Below are positions 14,706-28,330 of a stretch of DNA of 64,000 bases, in pieces (position 1 is the first letter of the stretch; each line of letters opens with the position of its first letter). Under the pieces are notes generated by a model. That model searched no databases and was not told the DNA's origin. It was given only the letters and a program-made list of their open reading frames with translations. Source of the stretch: Gavia stellata. Taxonomy: Eukaryota; Chordata; Aves; Gaviiformes; Gaviidae. A program made the translations under genes and the position numbers. The stretch covers positions 7,009,208 to 7,073,207 of the forward strand of contig NC_082619.1 in the NCBI RefSeq assembly GCF_030936135.1, in the 5' to 3' direction.

Positions 14706-17700
14706 AAACCTCTGCATCTCCTGTAGTCATCTCAGATACAGAAGGCAGAAAACGGCAGTTCAGGTGTTACTCTTCTTTGGGAATGCTGAGTGGTATTTCT
14801 GACAGTGACATGGGGCTGGAAGGGCCTTAAAGGATGGCTATGCAAACAAACTAGGTGGGAATAAGCTGATACAAGTTTACTGCATACGAGCTGTTGTGTG
14901 GTAACTGTCAGTACTATTGTTTTAACCCTGTGATGGTACCAGCCAGCCTGTCTTCACCTCATAGTTATTTAAAGGCTAAGCATATATGACTGGACAGTTA
15001 ACAATTTTCACAGCTATACCTTAAGTTCAACCTGTTTCAGTTTAACAGCAGTAACCTGCACATAGCAGAAGTTCCCTACATTCCAATGCACTGAGATGCT
15101 CAGAGGCTACAAAAACGAATTTCTCAAAACTACTGTTAAAAAAAGTAACCACCCTTAAATTATCTTCCATTTTGGGCATGACAACATGTAGTGCATGGTT
15201 CACTTCCTTAATCTCACAGTCAATTACTTTTCTCAACCTATATAAACATCAGCAGGGAAGAAGAAAAATCTGCATATGTGTTAGTAATAAATTCAAAAAT
15301 CAGGGCATACCACTTAAGGGTTGACTTGTCAGAAAATGGTAATTAAAAGTGTTCCAGCTGACAGTGCCCCTTTAATGAATTATTAGTAATGTTCTCTGAG
15401 AACATTTGATGAAAGACACCATAAGAGTTCTTACTTAAACAAATCAATTTTCTGCATGATGCAACTCCACTGCACAAGAGGGGGAAAATCTCCATTATAG
15501 AATCAAATTATGAAAATAACAAAGTAATGGTTTGAATGATCAGGAAGTAACAGGTGCCCCTTCTGTACTGATTGCCTCTATTTCCTATACCACAGTTTTT
15601 TTCCATAGGCACTTATCTAATAACTGCCACTATGTTGTTTAATTTTGTTCAAAAAGCCCAATAAGGTGTAGAGTAAAAGAGTTTCGGTTACTAGTTTCTA
15701 ACCGTCAACATACATACTACAGTGACTGACCAGCTCAGTTTTAATGCAGATACAGCAATGCCCAGGGACTGATCCTTTCGGCTAATACCTAATCACGCCA
15801 GCGGCTTCTGAGCAGTGGTACGTGCATTACACAAACTTCAAAACAGTCAGCTCGTGCTGGGCAGTGTCAGCAGCAGCAAGCACCCTCTCCTTCTATGCAC
15901 AGTCTTATAGGTGCCTTTGCATAAGAGCCTCAGCACATGCCGATACATCTGATTAGACAGAATTTGGTGTTGTGCATACCGGCACGGTTTGGGCTGCTGG
16001 ATCCTGACCCTGCTTTGCTGTGCTCCTGACTGAGGACAGGGGAGCTGAACAAGGCACAAAAGCACATGGGTGAGGAGGGGTATGCTTGAGATGGATGAGC
16101 AGAGGGCATTGGACTCAGGCTGGGCTCTCAAGTTGAGAAGCAGATGGCAAACAGCTAGGGGGTACATGAGGACTTGGAAACACAGCCCTGTTTAGTGGGA
16201 GCAATGTGCAGCGTGGGGAAGGATGAGGGCAAAGGGCACTAAGTCTTAATCATGGATTTGTATTTGGGTGTGAAGGAGACGGGGGGCTGGGAGGTGGTGA
16301 GACAGGTGGTGGAAAGAGGCTCTCATGCCTCATTTCCTCCCACTGAGTTTCTTGCTGGTTTCCAGCTCCATCCAGATCTGTTGTTTGTCCTTGACTGTTT
16401 CAGCAGAAATGTAACAGAGAGCAGCTCTGGGAATTCACGTTTCTTGGCAGAAGTTCTGTGGACCCTCCCCTATAGCTGGTAAGCAGTGATATTCTGGGGT
16501 AACTGGGTGGTTCTTGAAGGGGGGTGGTCATGGTGAAAACACTTTCCAGCTATGGAGTTCAGAGCATCCTGCACCTGAAAGCTACTCTTGTGTTCCAGCT
16601 GTAACCAGCAGCTCCCTTTAACATGCGATAACTAAGGTGCATCCTTAAGTCTCTGGGCTACAGTGGGAATGAGAGGAGTTTGACACAGGCATGTAGATTT
16701 ACCTTCCAAGCCAAGTTGCTACGGAGGTGCCAGTTGTCTATTCCCTCAGCAGCACAATCCACCAAAAGAGGTACCAGCAGTATATAACCTGAGGCTCTAT
16801 TTCTTGTCCGTGAAACAGGACTGTAGTTCAGCCTGCATACTGGAGAAGGAGCTTCATAGTTAAGATTCAGAGTATTTTGTTAGCCCACCCAGAATATATT
16901 CACAAGTCTTTTCTACAGAACAGGTAACTTGGACCACATTTAGGCTGTGGGTGGCTGATGAGTTTGCACGCTCCATACTGAGTGCTCACAGAGGTAAGAT
17001 GGTTTTACTTGTTTCACAACCCAGGGTTTTGACTTGTGAACTTCTTTCTCTGCAGTATCCCATGATAAATGCAAAGTAATTTAAGTTGGCTCATACTTTA
17101 ATAAACCCTCTCGACTACCTTCTGTGCTGTAGGGAGAAATGTGCACAGAGTAACCGTGGAACAGGTAATGAACAGCAAGATATTGTTTGAAGCCCTAGGA
17201 ATTTCTGTCCCAAAAACAAGCAGTTACACAAGTGACACTTGCATCACAGGATACAGCTACTGCCATCTGAATGGCCACCCTGTATGTGAATGTTTGCTGA
17301 TATCAAGAGATAAACAAGGAAGTTAATCTCACTTCCTTTATTCATCTAAAATTTGGAGGTTATGTCCAGTCTTGTCACCCAGGTTGCTCACACAACCTGG
17401 TGGTGGGCAGGTGAGATGAGATACCGTGAAGAATAGCTACTCCAGTCCTCATACACGCTCCAACTCTTGTCTCTCTCTTAAATTAGCTGCCTGGGCTTTT
17501 CTAACACGTTGAGGGGTAAAGTGAGGTGTGAGTAAATCCTTCGCTGGGTTTGCACCACTTTACTAGGACTCTGAAAATCTCAACTCACATCCCGAGGTCT
17601 GCTACATAATTGAATTCTGCATGACCTAGAGCAACCAATACAAGATTTTTAAAAGCTTGGCAATAACTGAGGTAAGAGCCTCACTTTTGGAAGTAATTTA

Positions 17701-18504
17701 GTCCCAGGTTCAAATTAGGCACTTAACAGAAGCAGAAACTTAACTCAAAATAGGAGTCTTGGTACCTAGAGCTGCTTGTGTAGCTGGAGACGCAGGTAAG
17801 TTTGAAAGGAGTAATCGGATGGAAGCAATTCACCTTGAGATGCCAGTTTCTAATGACCGAGAGGAACTCTGAGACACCTGAGCTACTAATGTGGGTACTT
17901 CAGTAATTTCCCTCAGGTTGGTGGAATGAATTGACGTCGTAGAAAATTCCAGCAAGACTTAAGCTCCTAAATGAATGGGAAAGATGCAAGATGTCTGTGC
18001 AGGTTAAACTATATTTTCCACTCAAAATGAGACAGTAGGCTATTTGTAAGGTGTATCTAAGAATTCAACAGTCTTCTCACTTTTCTGTCTGGTTTTGTCT
18101 GGAACATAAGGACCTCCTGCAGGAAATGCATTAGATGCTGAACAATAAGAGGCAGAAAGAGCCACTGGGCACTTGGTGATAATGTAATTTAAATACAAAG
18201 ACTTGCACAGTGTGGGAACTCATAATAAATCTAAACATTAGACTTTCATTTGCAAAAGCATCTGCAAATCAGCTTAATATTTGTCCATCTCAAAAAGCCG
18301 TAGTATATTCCCCTGTTTCACTCCTTGCTGAGAATATTAAGATATTATGCACACAGAAGCTTTTCTTTTTCTTAGATAATAAACAAGTTTCTGCCAAGAT
18401 AGCAACTGGGCATCTCATTAATATTCTCTTAAAATCTGAGCCCCATTAAAATTCTGACTACAGCAAGCTGATGATGTGTTGCCAGTCCACAGCAACATAT
18501 CCAA

Positions 18505-18690
18505 GAAATCTCAAAGCTTTTTGCAGTCATTGAATTTATCCACACAACACCCTAGTTTTGCTTCCATCTTATGAGTTGATGGGGAAACAGACACAAGGGG
18601 GAGAACGCTTCTCCCATAGTACATAAAAAAATGTGAAAAGCCAGGCTCAGCTATTTGGAGTCTCCAGGGAATGCTTTATAACTTGACTAT
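18505..18690 (-). repeat. MIR-like ancient SINE remnant (long, reverse)
   Basis: The reverse-oriented consensus can be followed over about 180 bp: ATCTCAAAGCTTTTTGCAG near the left end, then TTTATCCACACAACACCCTAG, then GATGGGGAAACAGACACA, then a CCAGGCTCAG block and a 'gagtctccag' block. This is the old amniote version common in turtles, crocodilians and birds. Confidence 0.6.
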
Positions 18691-21118
18691 GTTTCCTAGG
18701 TCCTGCAGCCAGAAGCCTTCTTACTAGGGCAGAGTAGTTTGTTAATGGGTTGAGACACAATGTGCTCACTAAGTTTACTCTTTGTTGCAAAATAGCAAGG
18801 AATAGAATGCGCTGAACACTCTCTGACCTTGGTAAGAAGTTGATTTAATTTGATTTGATTTTTCAAATGTAATGTCTCAAGTCAGCCATAAACTCTGGAA
18901 TTAGCATATCACATCTTAACACAGGAGAGATTTTAAAGTAGCATAAGGAGATGAAGTCCATGCCCAATGAATTTCAAATTACACTGAGGATGAACTCAAC
19001 CATATGCATGTCAAACTAAAATTGTGCAGGCTCCGAGTGCATCAAGCAGCAAAGTTATTAATGGCTTACACTTGCTATTAAGAATGCAAAGTAGCTCTTT
19101 TGCACCCAGTTTGTTCATACGTCTCTTCACATCAATGACCCATGCGATGGGTCAATAATTCACTCAATGCATACTGAAAGCCAAGAATGTCTTGCAAGTC
19201 AATTACACTTATAGAAATAATTAGGAACAGAAAAGTAACTGAAGGATTGGAATAGAAAAAGCTCTGCTGGTGAAATAGAGCATACCCCAGGGATAGCAGA
19301 CTCTGTCCCTGTCTTCAGATTTGCAGCTGGTGTTCCTCAATACCTTCAAAGGGCACTGTGCGTGCCCCTGAAAGCAGAGATTAGCCTTGAAAGGGGCAAT
19401 TTTGAGTTTTAGTATTTCAGGGAATAATCAGGTACTCATGTAACTAAAAGCTATTTGCTTCCTGCAGGAGATGTGAAAAAAAGTAGGATATTAGGCAAAT
19501 AGCTGTGTACTGAGATTTGATCCTCAAGATTTGCTCCTGGAATTTGTTTAGCTTTCGTGGCATTCCAGTGTAATAAATCACAGGAACGTTTTAACCAATC
19601 TACTAGGCACAAGGGGACTCTAACTCAGATGGGCAAAATCTTCTTCATCAGACCTTGTATGAAAGAGCACCAAATGTCTTTAATACCTATGACTTCAGCT
19701 GGAAATCTCTGATGTCAGGCTTTTTCACAGCCCATGTCTCGGGACCACAAACTGACTTTAAAAGCCATGGCAGGGGCTGCAGGCTATGCTATACATCCCT
19801 ACAAAAGGCACTGGAACAATGGCTGTTACCCACCTCACGCTGCAGCAGCCAAGAAGAGATGAGGGAAGGAAGCTATTGAGACGAGACTGTAATGGGACAA
19901 GATGTATCTAGACAGCTTGGTTGAACATCACAGAAACCAGGCTTCAGGAACCAGAGGTGGGACACAATCTGTCAATCACAGTCTGCAGTGCTGCCAGCAC
20001 TTGTGATGGGAGCGCTATATGATGAAAAGAAATCCTCCAAACTACAGGTGTCTGATACTCTTATTGTTGAACCTCAACTGATTAAACATGCAGCATCAGC
20101 CAGCAAGTGCCAGCCTACTTTACAGCTGCTATATGACAGACTTGCAGGACCAGTGAGCAGAAAAAGGAGCATGGAAGATAAACAGGTAGCAGACGATGTG
20201 CTTCAATATAAGCTCAGCATGTCAGATGGACAGATACATGAAGGACCTCCTATAGGAGAGAGCCTATATTATCCAAAAGGGAACAAGAAAATGTGCATCC
20301 GTTCAGGAATGCAATGAATCCTTTCCCTTTTTAACAATTCTATAGTTTCATCATGGGTTTCTTTGCTTTTTAGATGTACACTAAGAATTAAGAGGCTACA
20401 TTCTCCCTCCCAGATGCTCCCATTCCCTATGTTACCAGCTGTAGCCCAGCTGACTGATTAGAGCAATCAGGGTGGTTCTTTATACTTCTGAGGCAAAAAG
20501 CAAGTTCAAGAAAATTAAGTTCAAAATGCCTATTAATGGAGAGCAAGTCTGGAACGATACTCCTTTCAACACATCTGCTGGAAAACTTCTGAATGACGGA
20601 CAGGACACAGTCAGAGGACCCGAACACATGCTCATGAAGGAAATTGTCTGTTAATATCCCTGTCTAAGAGAAACTATGATCTTCAGTACAGAAATTCAAG
20701 AAACAAGGACAACTCGGTTGCAAAACAATGACAAATCAAAGCAGCTAGCAAAGAACCAGTGGACAGAAAAGTAGCAAAAGAACTAATAGTAGAAAAAAGC
20801 TGTATAAACTATATATGTGGGATTAATTTATGAGAGTACTAGTTATTAAAGGAAGGGGGATGAGAAGTGCTAAGTAGTAAGTGGTATAGAACTTATGCTG
20901 CAATGTAGCCTGCCTTTAATCTCTGGCAACTGAGACATGCAAAGACGGAAAACTACTTTACACACAGTGATACCGACTATCCAAGGAGAACGCTACATGT
21001 GTACACACACTTTCATCTTGACAGAAAGCTTTCCTCAGTTTGTTCTTTGTTTACCTTAAGAAAGCAATAGAATAAAGTATGAAAGAACTACCTTCTATAT
21101 GGGAAAAAAGCAATGATT

Positions 21119-21445
21119 TGTATTTATAGCACACCATTGCTCCTGAAAGATCTCAAAATACTTCGTAAGTGACAGCTGTATTCAGGGATCATTTCAGTTC
21201 CTACCAAAACAACATGCTACTCTAAGAGGGCAGGGCAGTCCAAGAGTTGCTTTGTAATAAAATAACACTCTACATCATGAAAAATCATTATCAACATTAA
21301 AATAGCCTCACAGTCACATGTAAAGTAGTGGAATTATTCTTATTTCCTTTGCAGACAGGGAACATCAATTAGAAAGCAATGGAAACAGTCTGAGACCACA
21401 GAGTCAGGACTACAGCTCAACCGCTGCCTGTTTCCAGACCAATGA
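21119..21445 (-). repeat. MIR-like ancient SINE remnant (split, reverse)
   Basis: The left part (21,119-21,190) has TTGTATTTATAGCACACC and GATCTCAAAATACTTCGTAA, resembling the 3' end of the amniote MIR. The right part (21,330-21,440) has TTATTTCCTTTGCAGACAGG and a 'gagtcaggactacagctcaa' block, resembling the body. Sequence in between is not clearly MIR, so it may be two pieces of one element. Confidence 0.5.
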
Positions 21446-24400
21446 ATCGAACTTTCTCCTCCTCACATCCTTAACCATTTCAGGAGAAGCTGCAGGCTAG
21501 TGCTGCAGAATGCAGCTACCATCTATCATGTCATCTGGTACATACCTAATTCTTTTCTCTCACAATCCTACTATCTGAGAAACGCTCGGGGCTGGGGATC
21601 CCAATGGGAACTTGGCAAAGCAGGGATTCGAATCTGGCTTGTCAAGACCAACATGATAGTCCTATCTACTCAGCTGTGGTTGGCTTATTGGCACAAAGCA
21701 GCAGAGCATAGTGCTTTTTTGCCAGTTTAGAAATCAAAGTCACCTTGATAACCTCAAAAGACAGGGATACTGAAATTACAGCCCAGCTGAAGCTAAGGAC
21801 TGTAATAGGACAGTGCTCTTAATGCTACATGAAAATATTCCTAAACTGCTGACTAGGATAACCACCCACTACACTGCAGTGTGCAATTCATACCATGACT
21901 TAGAAGCACCTGGCCGGAGCACCAACAAGCTATGTACAGTCTATATCATAAAAACACAGTGGCAGAATTCAAAAGAACTCTTCCTACTGCAGTATCATCC
22001 AGGTTAGGTGCTCATTTGCCTTACCCTCAACTTCCTCAGGTTCACACAAGAGGGAGTATTACAGCCCTGACAAACGGTACATCAAATCCCGTGTCTCAGG
22101 CTGAACGAGCGTGCCGTGTATGATCACACAGCAGGGCTAGCAAGGCTGTTGCAGTCTGTTCTGAGTATTCTTTTACTGTGTCTCTCCTCTGGAGCTGGAA
22201 TTGGCTATTCCCTGTGATGTGAACTACTACTGCAAGAAGACTTTATATCACGGCAACATTCACTTTCTTGCTTTTGTTCCTTTAGCGCTGCACAGAGTGC
22301 AGAGAGAGCAACTTCATGCTTTTCTTGTGCATTGAGTAAGCAAGACCTTTTCCCAACCACACTGAAAGCTGTTGCAACAGTGCTAAAAGTTCTCTGTCAG
22401 CAATCTTCCCCACCGCCAGAGCTGGGTCCTTTTTGGTGTGCTGTGAAGCCACTGTCAGTTTAATTTACCAACACTTTAGCAAGAAAGAGTGTACACGAAT
22501 GGAAGCTTTTCAACAACAAAGTAATGCTGAATATTGAGGTACCTCGAGATTAGATGCCAAAGCAGGGTCAGAACTGTCAGAGTGTTCGGAGGTGGTTTTG
22601 CCTTAGGTCATGGCTGTATTCTAGCTGTGGCGCTGATGCCTGAGTCAGCTGCCGCATAGCCTTTGGGGCTTCTGCAGAAAGCCCTTTCGCCACGCCGTGC
22701 TGGTGACTGAGACTTGACATTGCCAATCTGTAGAAACAAATTATGAGTTAATGATTCAACCCCTTAAATACTTCAGTGAAGAAAAACAAAATGCGAGAAC
22801 GCGCTGAATTGGCTCACATGACTCTGTCCATTTTCCCTGTGACTTTTATGGTTGGTGTTTATGCAGTGTTGCCTCCCCAGCCCACATCCTTCTGCAACAC
22901 AGCTCTTTGGTTACAGAGAGCTTCTGCTCTCAGTCATACAGGTGAGAACTTATTACAGTCTGCCCTTCTCACACATTTACAGTACAATGCCTTTTTCTGG
23001 CAACAGACAGGAAAAGTAACTAGACAAAACCTGCCTTTCTCTTTAAGAAAGTTTCAAGAAAAAGCAAAATGTTTTATTTTCAAGACTTCTCAGTAAATCA
23101 AAATTAATTCTCTTGAAGTAGAATACAAAACTAGCATAACACTGTTGGTGAGTCAAATCCCTAATTTTTTTCTCTGGCAACCACAACAACACATCACACT
23201 GTCCATGGCAATGAGAATTCTTTTTGCCTTTTTTTGACCAAAGAAAAAAATCCCAAAAGATATAATTTGCTTGAGAAATAATTTCTCCCAGAGAGCCACT
23301 TCCTATTGAAAATTTAGTATTTTCAGTGGAAACCTAATTGTCTGAAAATAGAAATAGTTCTGTTGGGAAATCCTGCTATATAGTAAAGACAGCTTAGCTC
23401 CCAGTCCTCTGTTCTCCAGAGGCAAGATACCCATGACTGCATATCTCATGACACACCCTGAAGGTGAAGTGGATCATCTGCAGCATGGGAATTCTCTTGT
23501 CACAGAAGAAGGTGCTTTGGGAGATACAGTCTAGCTGTGTAATTAGTCTGGCACTGCAAAAATATCAAATAATGAAGTTTTCTTTAGTGCCTATGAAGTG
23601 ATCATTGCTGGAGCGTGCTGGCAAATGTTTTTGTCTAGACAGAGCTATTTTTCAAGTGCCATGTTTCTAGTAAGTGGCAGAAAGGGAGTGACTGTGGGCC
23701 AGGGCTGGCCTCTTGCCTCCGTGGCACATAGGGCAGGAAGAAATACTACTTCTGTAAATTTGCCAAAACCTTAATGGTGTTTGCTTATATGAGAGGTCAT
23801 TTGCTCTCCAGTCAGCTGAAGTCTTTAGACTCTCTCCCCCAGTAAACACAGTCATGGATTAATTTTGTGTGCAGCACTAATTACAATATTATTAATTGCT
23901 AACAATGACACTAATGGCTTTATTGCTGTAAATCCTTTGTTTATACACCTGAAGTAAGTATTTTAAGCTTTGAGGACCCCAAACACTCCTGAGCTTTCAG
24001 AAAACATGATTTCCTTGAGTCTCCACTGCTGCAGTGCCTGGTCTTTCATTTATTCATTTGCCTGTGTTCTGATGAATGAATTATTTCTTCAGGTCAGCTT
24101 TGTGAGGGGACACTGCATCCTATCTTTTCAAATCATGTATACATGGCACAGCACGAGCAACATTCCTGGATGCAATTAGCTACTGTTTCTTATCACTGAA
24201 ACCTTACTGGAAGGTGCGCTCAAGTGACAGGGGGGCTGCTCAGCAGCAGAACGCATCAGGTAGCAATCTCTACAAAACATATACAAAGCATAATGAGAAG
24301 GAAGATCCAATTTTCAGGCAGAGGTTTGGAAACCCCCTGCTATAGGCTGGCAAGGTATTACAGCAGTCTTCCTGAAGTGACTTAGTCCCCAAAGTAACCA

Positions 24401-27400
24401 ACAGCTCCTGTAGAGTCCATACAGCCCATACATACATCAGAGCATACAGGTTTCCTTTCCCTTAGAAATCAGGACATGGGGGAAACAAGGGAGGGTTAGC
24501 ACACGTCCTTGTTATATCACTGTCAGGATGGCTGGAGCAGTCCTGGCTCACCCAGTTTAAAAAACCAGAAGGATGAACCCTCCCGCCCCTCTAACTACAG
24601 AGGAAAGTTGGGCACTTAAGAGGACTTCTTCATTAGGTACTCACATAAAGCTGGCTAGATCACACCTACATGTTTACAGTAATCTGAGGTGAAAGATATC
24701 TCTTCTAAAGATATTTCATATTCACAGTGGATATCGTAAGTTAATGCACAACCCACAGGTAGGCAGGTACCACTTTGCCTCTCCTGCTGAAAAATGGCCA
24801 TCATTGCGATGGAAAAAGGCAGCTCTAACATCTTACAGTAATTCTACTTAGCAGGAGAGAGGGCAAGGCAGGGGCTAAGATCCTTTTGTATATCTACTAG
24901 AAATTCCAGTTGGACTTTAGGTTGGCAAAATGTAGTCACTTGGACTGGAGCTGTGACAAGACTCCCAGATTAGCATGCTGAGCTGGATTGAAGGATTTTA
25001 TTTCCCAGACGGAACTGGCATTTCAGTCAGCACTTTGGAGGCATAGCCACTGCGTTCAGTGCTCTGGTCTGCTATCAGGAAAAAATACTTAATGATGACA
25101 TTGCCAGGTCCAAGAAGAAAGCTGCCTGTGTCAGCTTGCCAGTACCAGCAGGTCTGGTCCCTTTGCTAACATGTCCATCAGAAAGACAAAGTGGGCATGG
25201 AGGATGGTGTAAATCAGATTCTTTTTAGACATACCCCTAGGGATAACTGGCAGCTTTAGGCAAGCTTATATTCTTGTTATACTTACAATTGAGTCAATAG
25301 AGAGCCAGCTCTCTTTGGCAGTCCTTCATTCTGATATAATTTTGATATAAGCAGCAAGACAGGGAGACAGGATGCTGTAATTGTCATCCCATCACAACAG
25401 GCACATTCCTGCTCTACCCAGGGCAGCTTGTGAAGGGCAAACGAGCTATACTCTCCAAAGGTCTCGGTAGTAAAGCAGAGAGCAGATAATGCACTATGAG
25501 ACTAAATGTTATCGTTTGCTTTTCTAATAAAAAAGGATTTTAATAAGGTATTAGGAATTGCTATTTCACATACTTTGTTCAGAGAAAGTTCAACAAAGAA
25601 AAAGACAGAAAGGACTGAAAGAAGATCTGAGTTTTGAAAAGAACTGAACAGTTCTGAAAAAATAATCTTTTAACTTGGTATCCCCCTTTCTTCTACCTAA
25701 GCTGCTTAGAACTTCATCTGAATCCCTAACAAAGATGTATTTCTAACAAAAGCTGCGGGTTCAGTGGGCTGCTTTTTGTTTATGCTGTCTCCCCCTAATG
25801 ATTCGGTTCTGCCAACTTTGCTCATACATCCATTGCTGCAAGGGAAGAAATACTTGCGAAGCCACGGATATCAGAACTTCTGTTAAATAGCAGGTGATGG
25901 AATTTTATTCTTGTCAGGCCCCCATCAAGCATTAAACACCTTCCCCTTCCTTCACTCACTGATCTCCTCACGTGCTGCATGTGGCCGAGATTAAAGCCAT
26001 TTCCCTGGATTAATGTGCTCCGCACACAGCGTTGCACAAAGGACTTACCCAAAGAAAAATTAAAGCGCCTGGTCATTATCCCCGACATTCAAACTTTTTC
26101 AAAACAAAACAATTGAAAGCAAGTAAGAGCAAAGAGGACCACTCAGTTACATTTCTGGGTGAGCAGAGGAACTCCAGCTGGTATGTAGCAATCAGGAACT
26201 GTAATGATTGTTGTTACCTACTTGCAGGAATGCAGAGAAAGGAAAAGGTGGAAATGCATCTGTTAAGAACTAATTTATCAAATATTCTGAGTAGAGGGAC
26301 TGACAGATTGTTTAGGAAAGATCAGGAATTTGAGAACAGAAATCTAAAAGTTTCTGCTTACTCTAGGGAAGCTGAAATAGGAGACTGGAACAGGGAAGTG
26401 GAAACTCCTTGTTTTCATAGCCAACCTTGACATGTCATCTTTATTCATTGAGTACTTTTATTGGTAAGCACCCCATTGTTTAAGAATACAAGCAGAGCAG
26501 CGCACCTTCTATAAACATATTATGCCTGGGGAGAGCAGCAACTTTGCTAACTCCTGCCACAAGGAATTTCACATGCAAGACAGACAGCAATATCGTATTT
26601 ATTTGGGCCCAACAGGAAACATATCCTGGTAAATATTGGCTAAGATGTAGTTGGGTTACTTTTGCTGATTTAAACTGAAAGGACTTTACACACTGTATTA
26701 TATAACTCGCTGTATATAATCTCCTCTAGACAGTCTGTGATGTACTCGCAGCATGCTTATACAGGAGGGATTTTTTCTCCTGCTGAAGCAAATCAACACA
26801 TTCAGTTGTCTGTGGGAGCAAGCAAGATTTGTTGGAGGGAGAACTCCTTTGTCTTCCTGCCTGAAGAAGGGTGTAATTCTTCTGCCTCTTTGATCTGCTT
26901 GGGGGTAGCTTAAGCAGGGCTTGTAAAACAGCCTCTGAAGAGGGCATGTAAGATTTAAAGAGGCAGGAAAAGAATGGTAAGGTTGGGGATCTATTTTCAA
27001 GGTTCCAGTATGATGACCATGCTGATTAGCTTGATCTCATCTGTTCTGTGATTATCATCGGTTGAATTGTATGTCCAGATCTGTGGTCAAATTCCCAAAG
27101 ATTTCCAATGAAGGCTAAGTCAGACCTACCAGAATTGTGGTAGCAATTTATCACGACCCCTAGCATGAGAAGATGAGTAGATTAAAAACACGAATTTTTC
27201 TTCAGATTTCTTCCCTTCGCGTCTGTTCACTAGGATTAGGAGCAAGTCTGCTGTAGCTCACCTATGCCAAAGGTACATGCGTATAGCTTACGATGCGCAA
27301 GGTGCGGTATCCCGGCGTTTTGCACTCTGTGGCTATTCTGGTAATGACAGTCAATGTTGACATTATTGCAGAAAAGGACAAAATGAATGCCAATGACAGC

Positions 27401-28224
27401 TGAAGCTGCACGTTTTTGCACAAGAAATAGGGGTGTTAAAAGTTAAAACCTGGAAAACTTCTTGGAATAGTGTGCTGCACAGGAATATTTTATTTTTGCT
27501 CAAACTATGCATGAACATAATAGAAGCACGTCAGGAAAATAAAACTTGAGGATTGTTTAGAAAGTGACCTCATTCCCCCCTTCCTCCGTTACGTACTTAA
27601 AATTTAACCTTTGTCAGCTACACTTGCAAGCAATAAATTCAACAACAAAAGTTTAAAACAGTGAAAAGCTACATTACAACAAAATTTACCTTCTTTATTT
27701 CATTCTAATCTTAATAAGCACAGGAGAAAGGTGATTTCAGTCTAAATGCAGAAAGAAGGCAACCGTACAAGAAAAATTCATTCTCAGGGCTGTTGGTACA
27801 AACAAGGACATTAACCAATAGAATTTACTTCTGGCTTTACAAAATGTAATTAATTTGTACTTAGACTCCATCACCGATAATTTAATGTTTTCCCTTTGTT
27901 ACTGATTATTATATATAAAGGTTTTATCTGGCCCCTGTAACTATGTCTAGTGGAAGGATTTCTGTTTCAGCCAACTAAAACATTAGGCAGCTTCTCTAAG
28001 GTAATCTAGATGCCTACAGAGTAAAGGAAAGAGACTTTGCCAAGCAGCAGTTCATTCCTTCATAAAACAATTGTGGTGACAAGACAAGTGGACCCTCAGA
28101 GGGTGCATATGCTTCCTTTACTGTCAATTTGGAGTCAGCTGTACAACTGGCATAGGCAATTATCTAACATTTAAATGGCTGAAGTTAAATGAGACAAATT
28201 TCATACTAAATAATTCACATCAGT

Positions 28225-28330
28225 ATATCTAATCCACTACGTGTCTTTGGATTATCCCCATTTTGGATATATGAAATTGGGGTTTAAGGGAGCTAAACAA
28301 GTCTTGCCGCAGATATTTAAGCACATTATT
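28225..28330 (-). repeat. MIR-like ancient SINE remnant
   Basis: The + strand reads TTATCCCCATTTTGGATATA followed by AAATTGGGGTTTAAGGGAG and a diverged 'acaagtcttgccgcag' block. This is the order of the reverse-orientation MIR ('ccccattttacagatgaggaaactg-aggttaagt-gacttgcccaag'). Confidence 0.5.

Noticed and set aside
14805-14840. GGGCTGGAAGGGCCTTAAAGGATGG, similar to the reverse of a CR1 tail
   Set aside because: Too short and lacking the terminal octamer; not secure enough to call an element.
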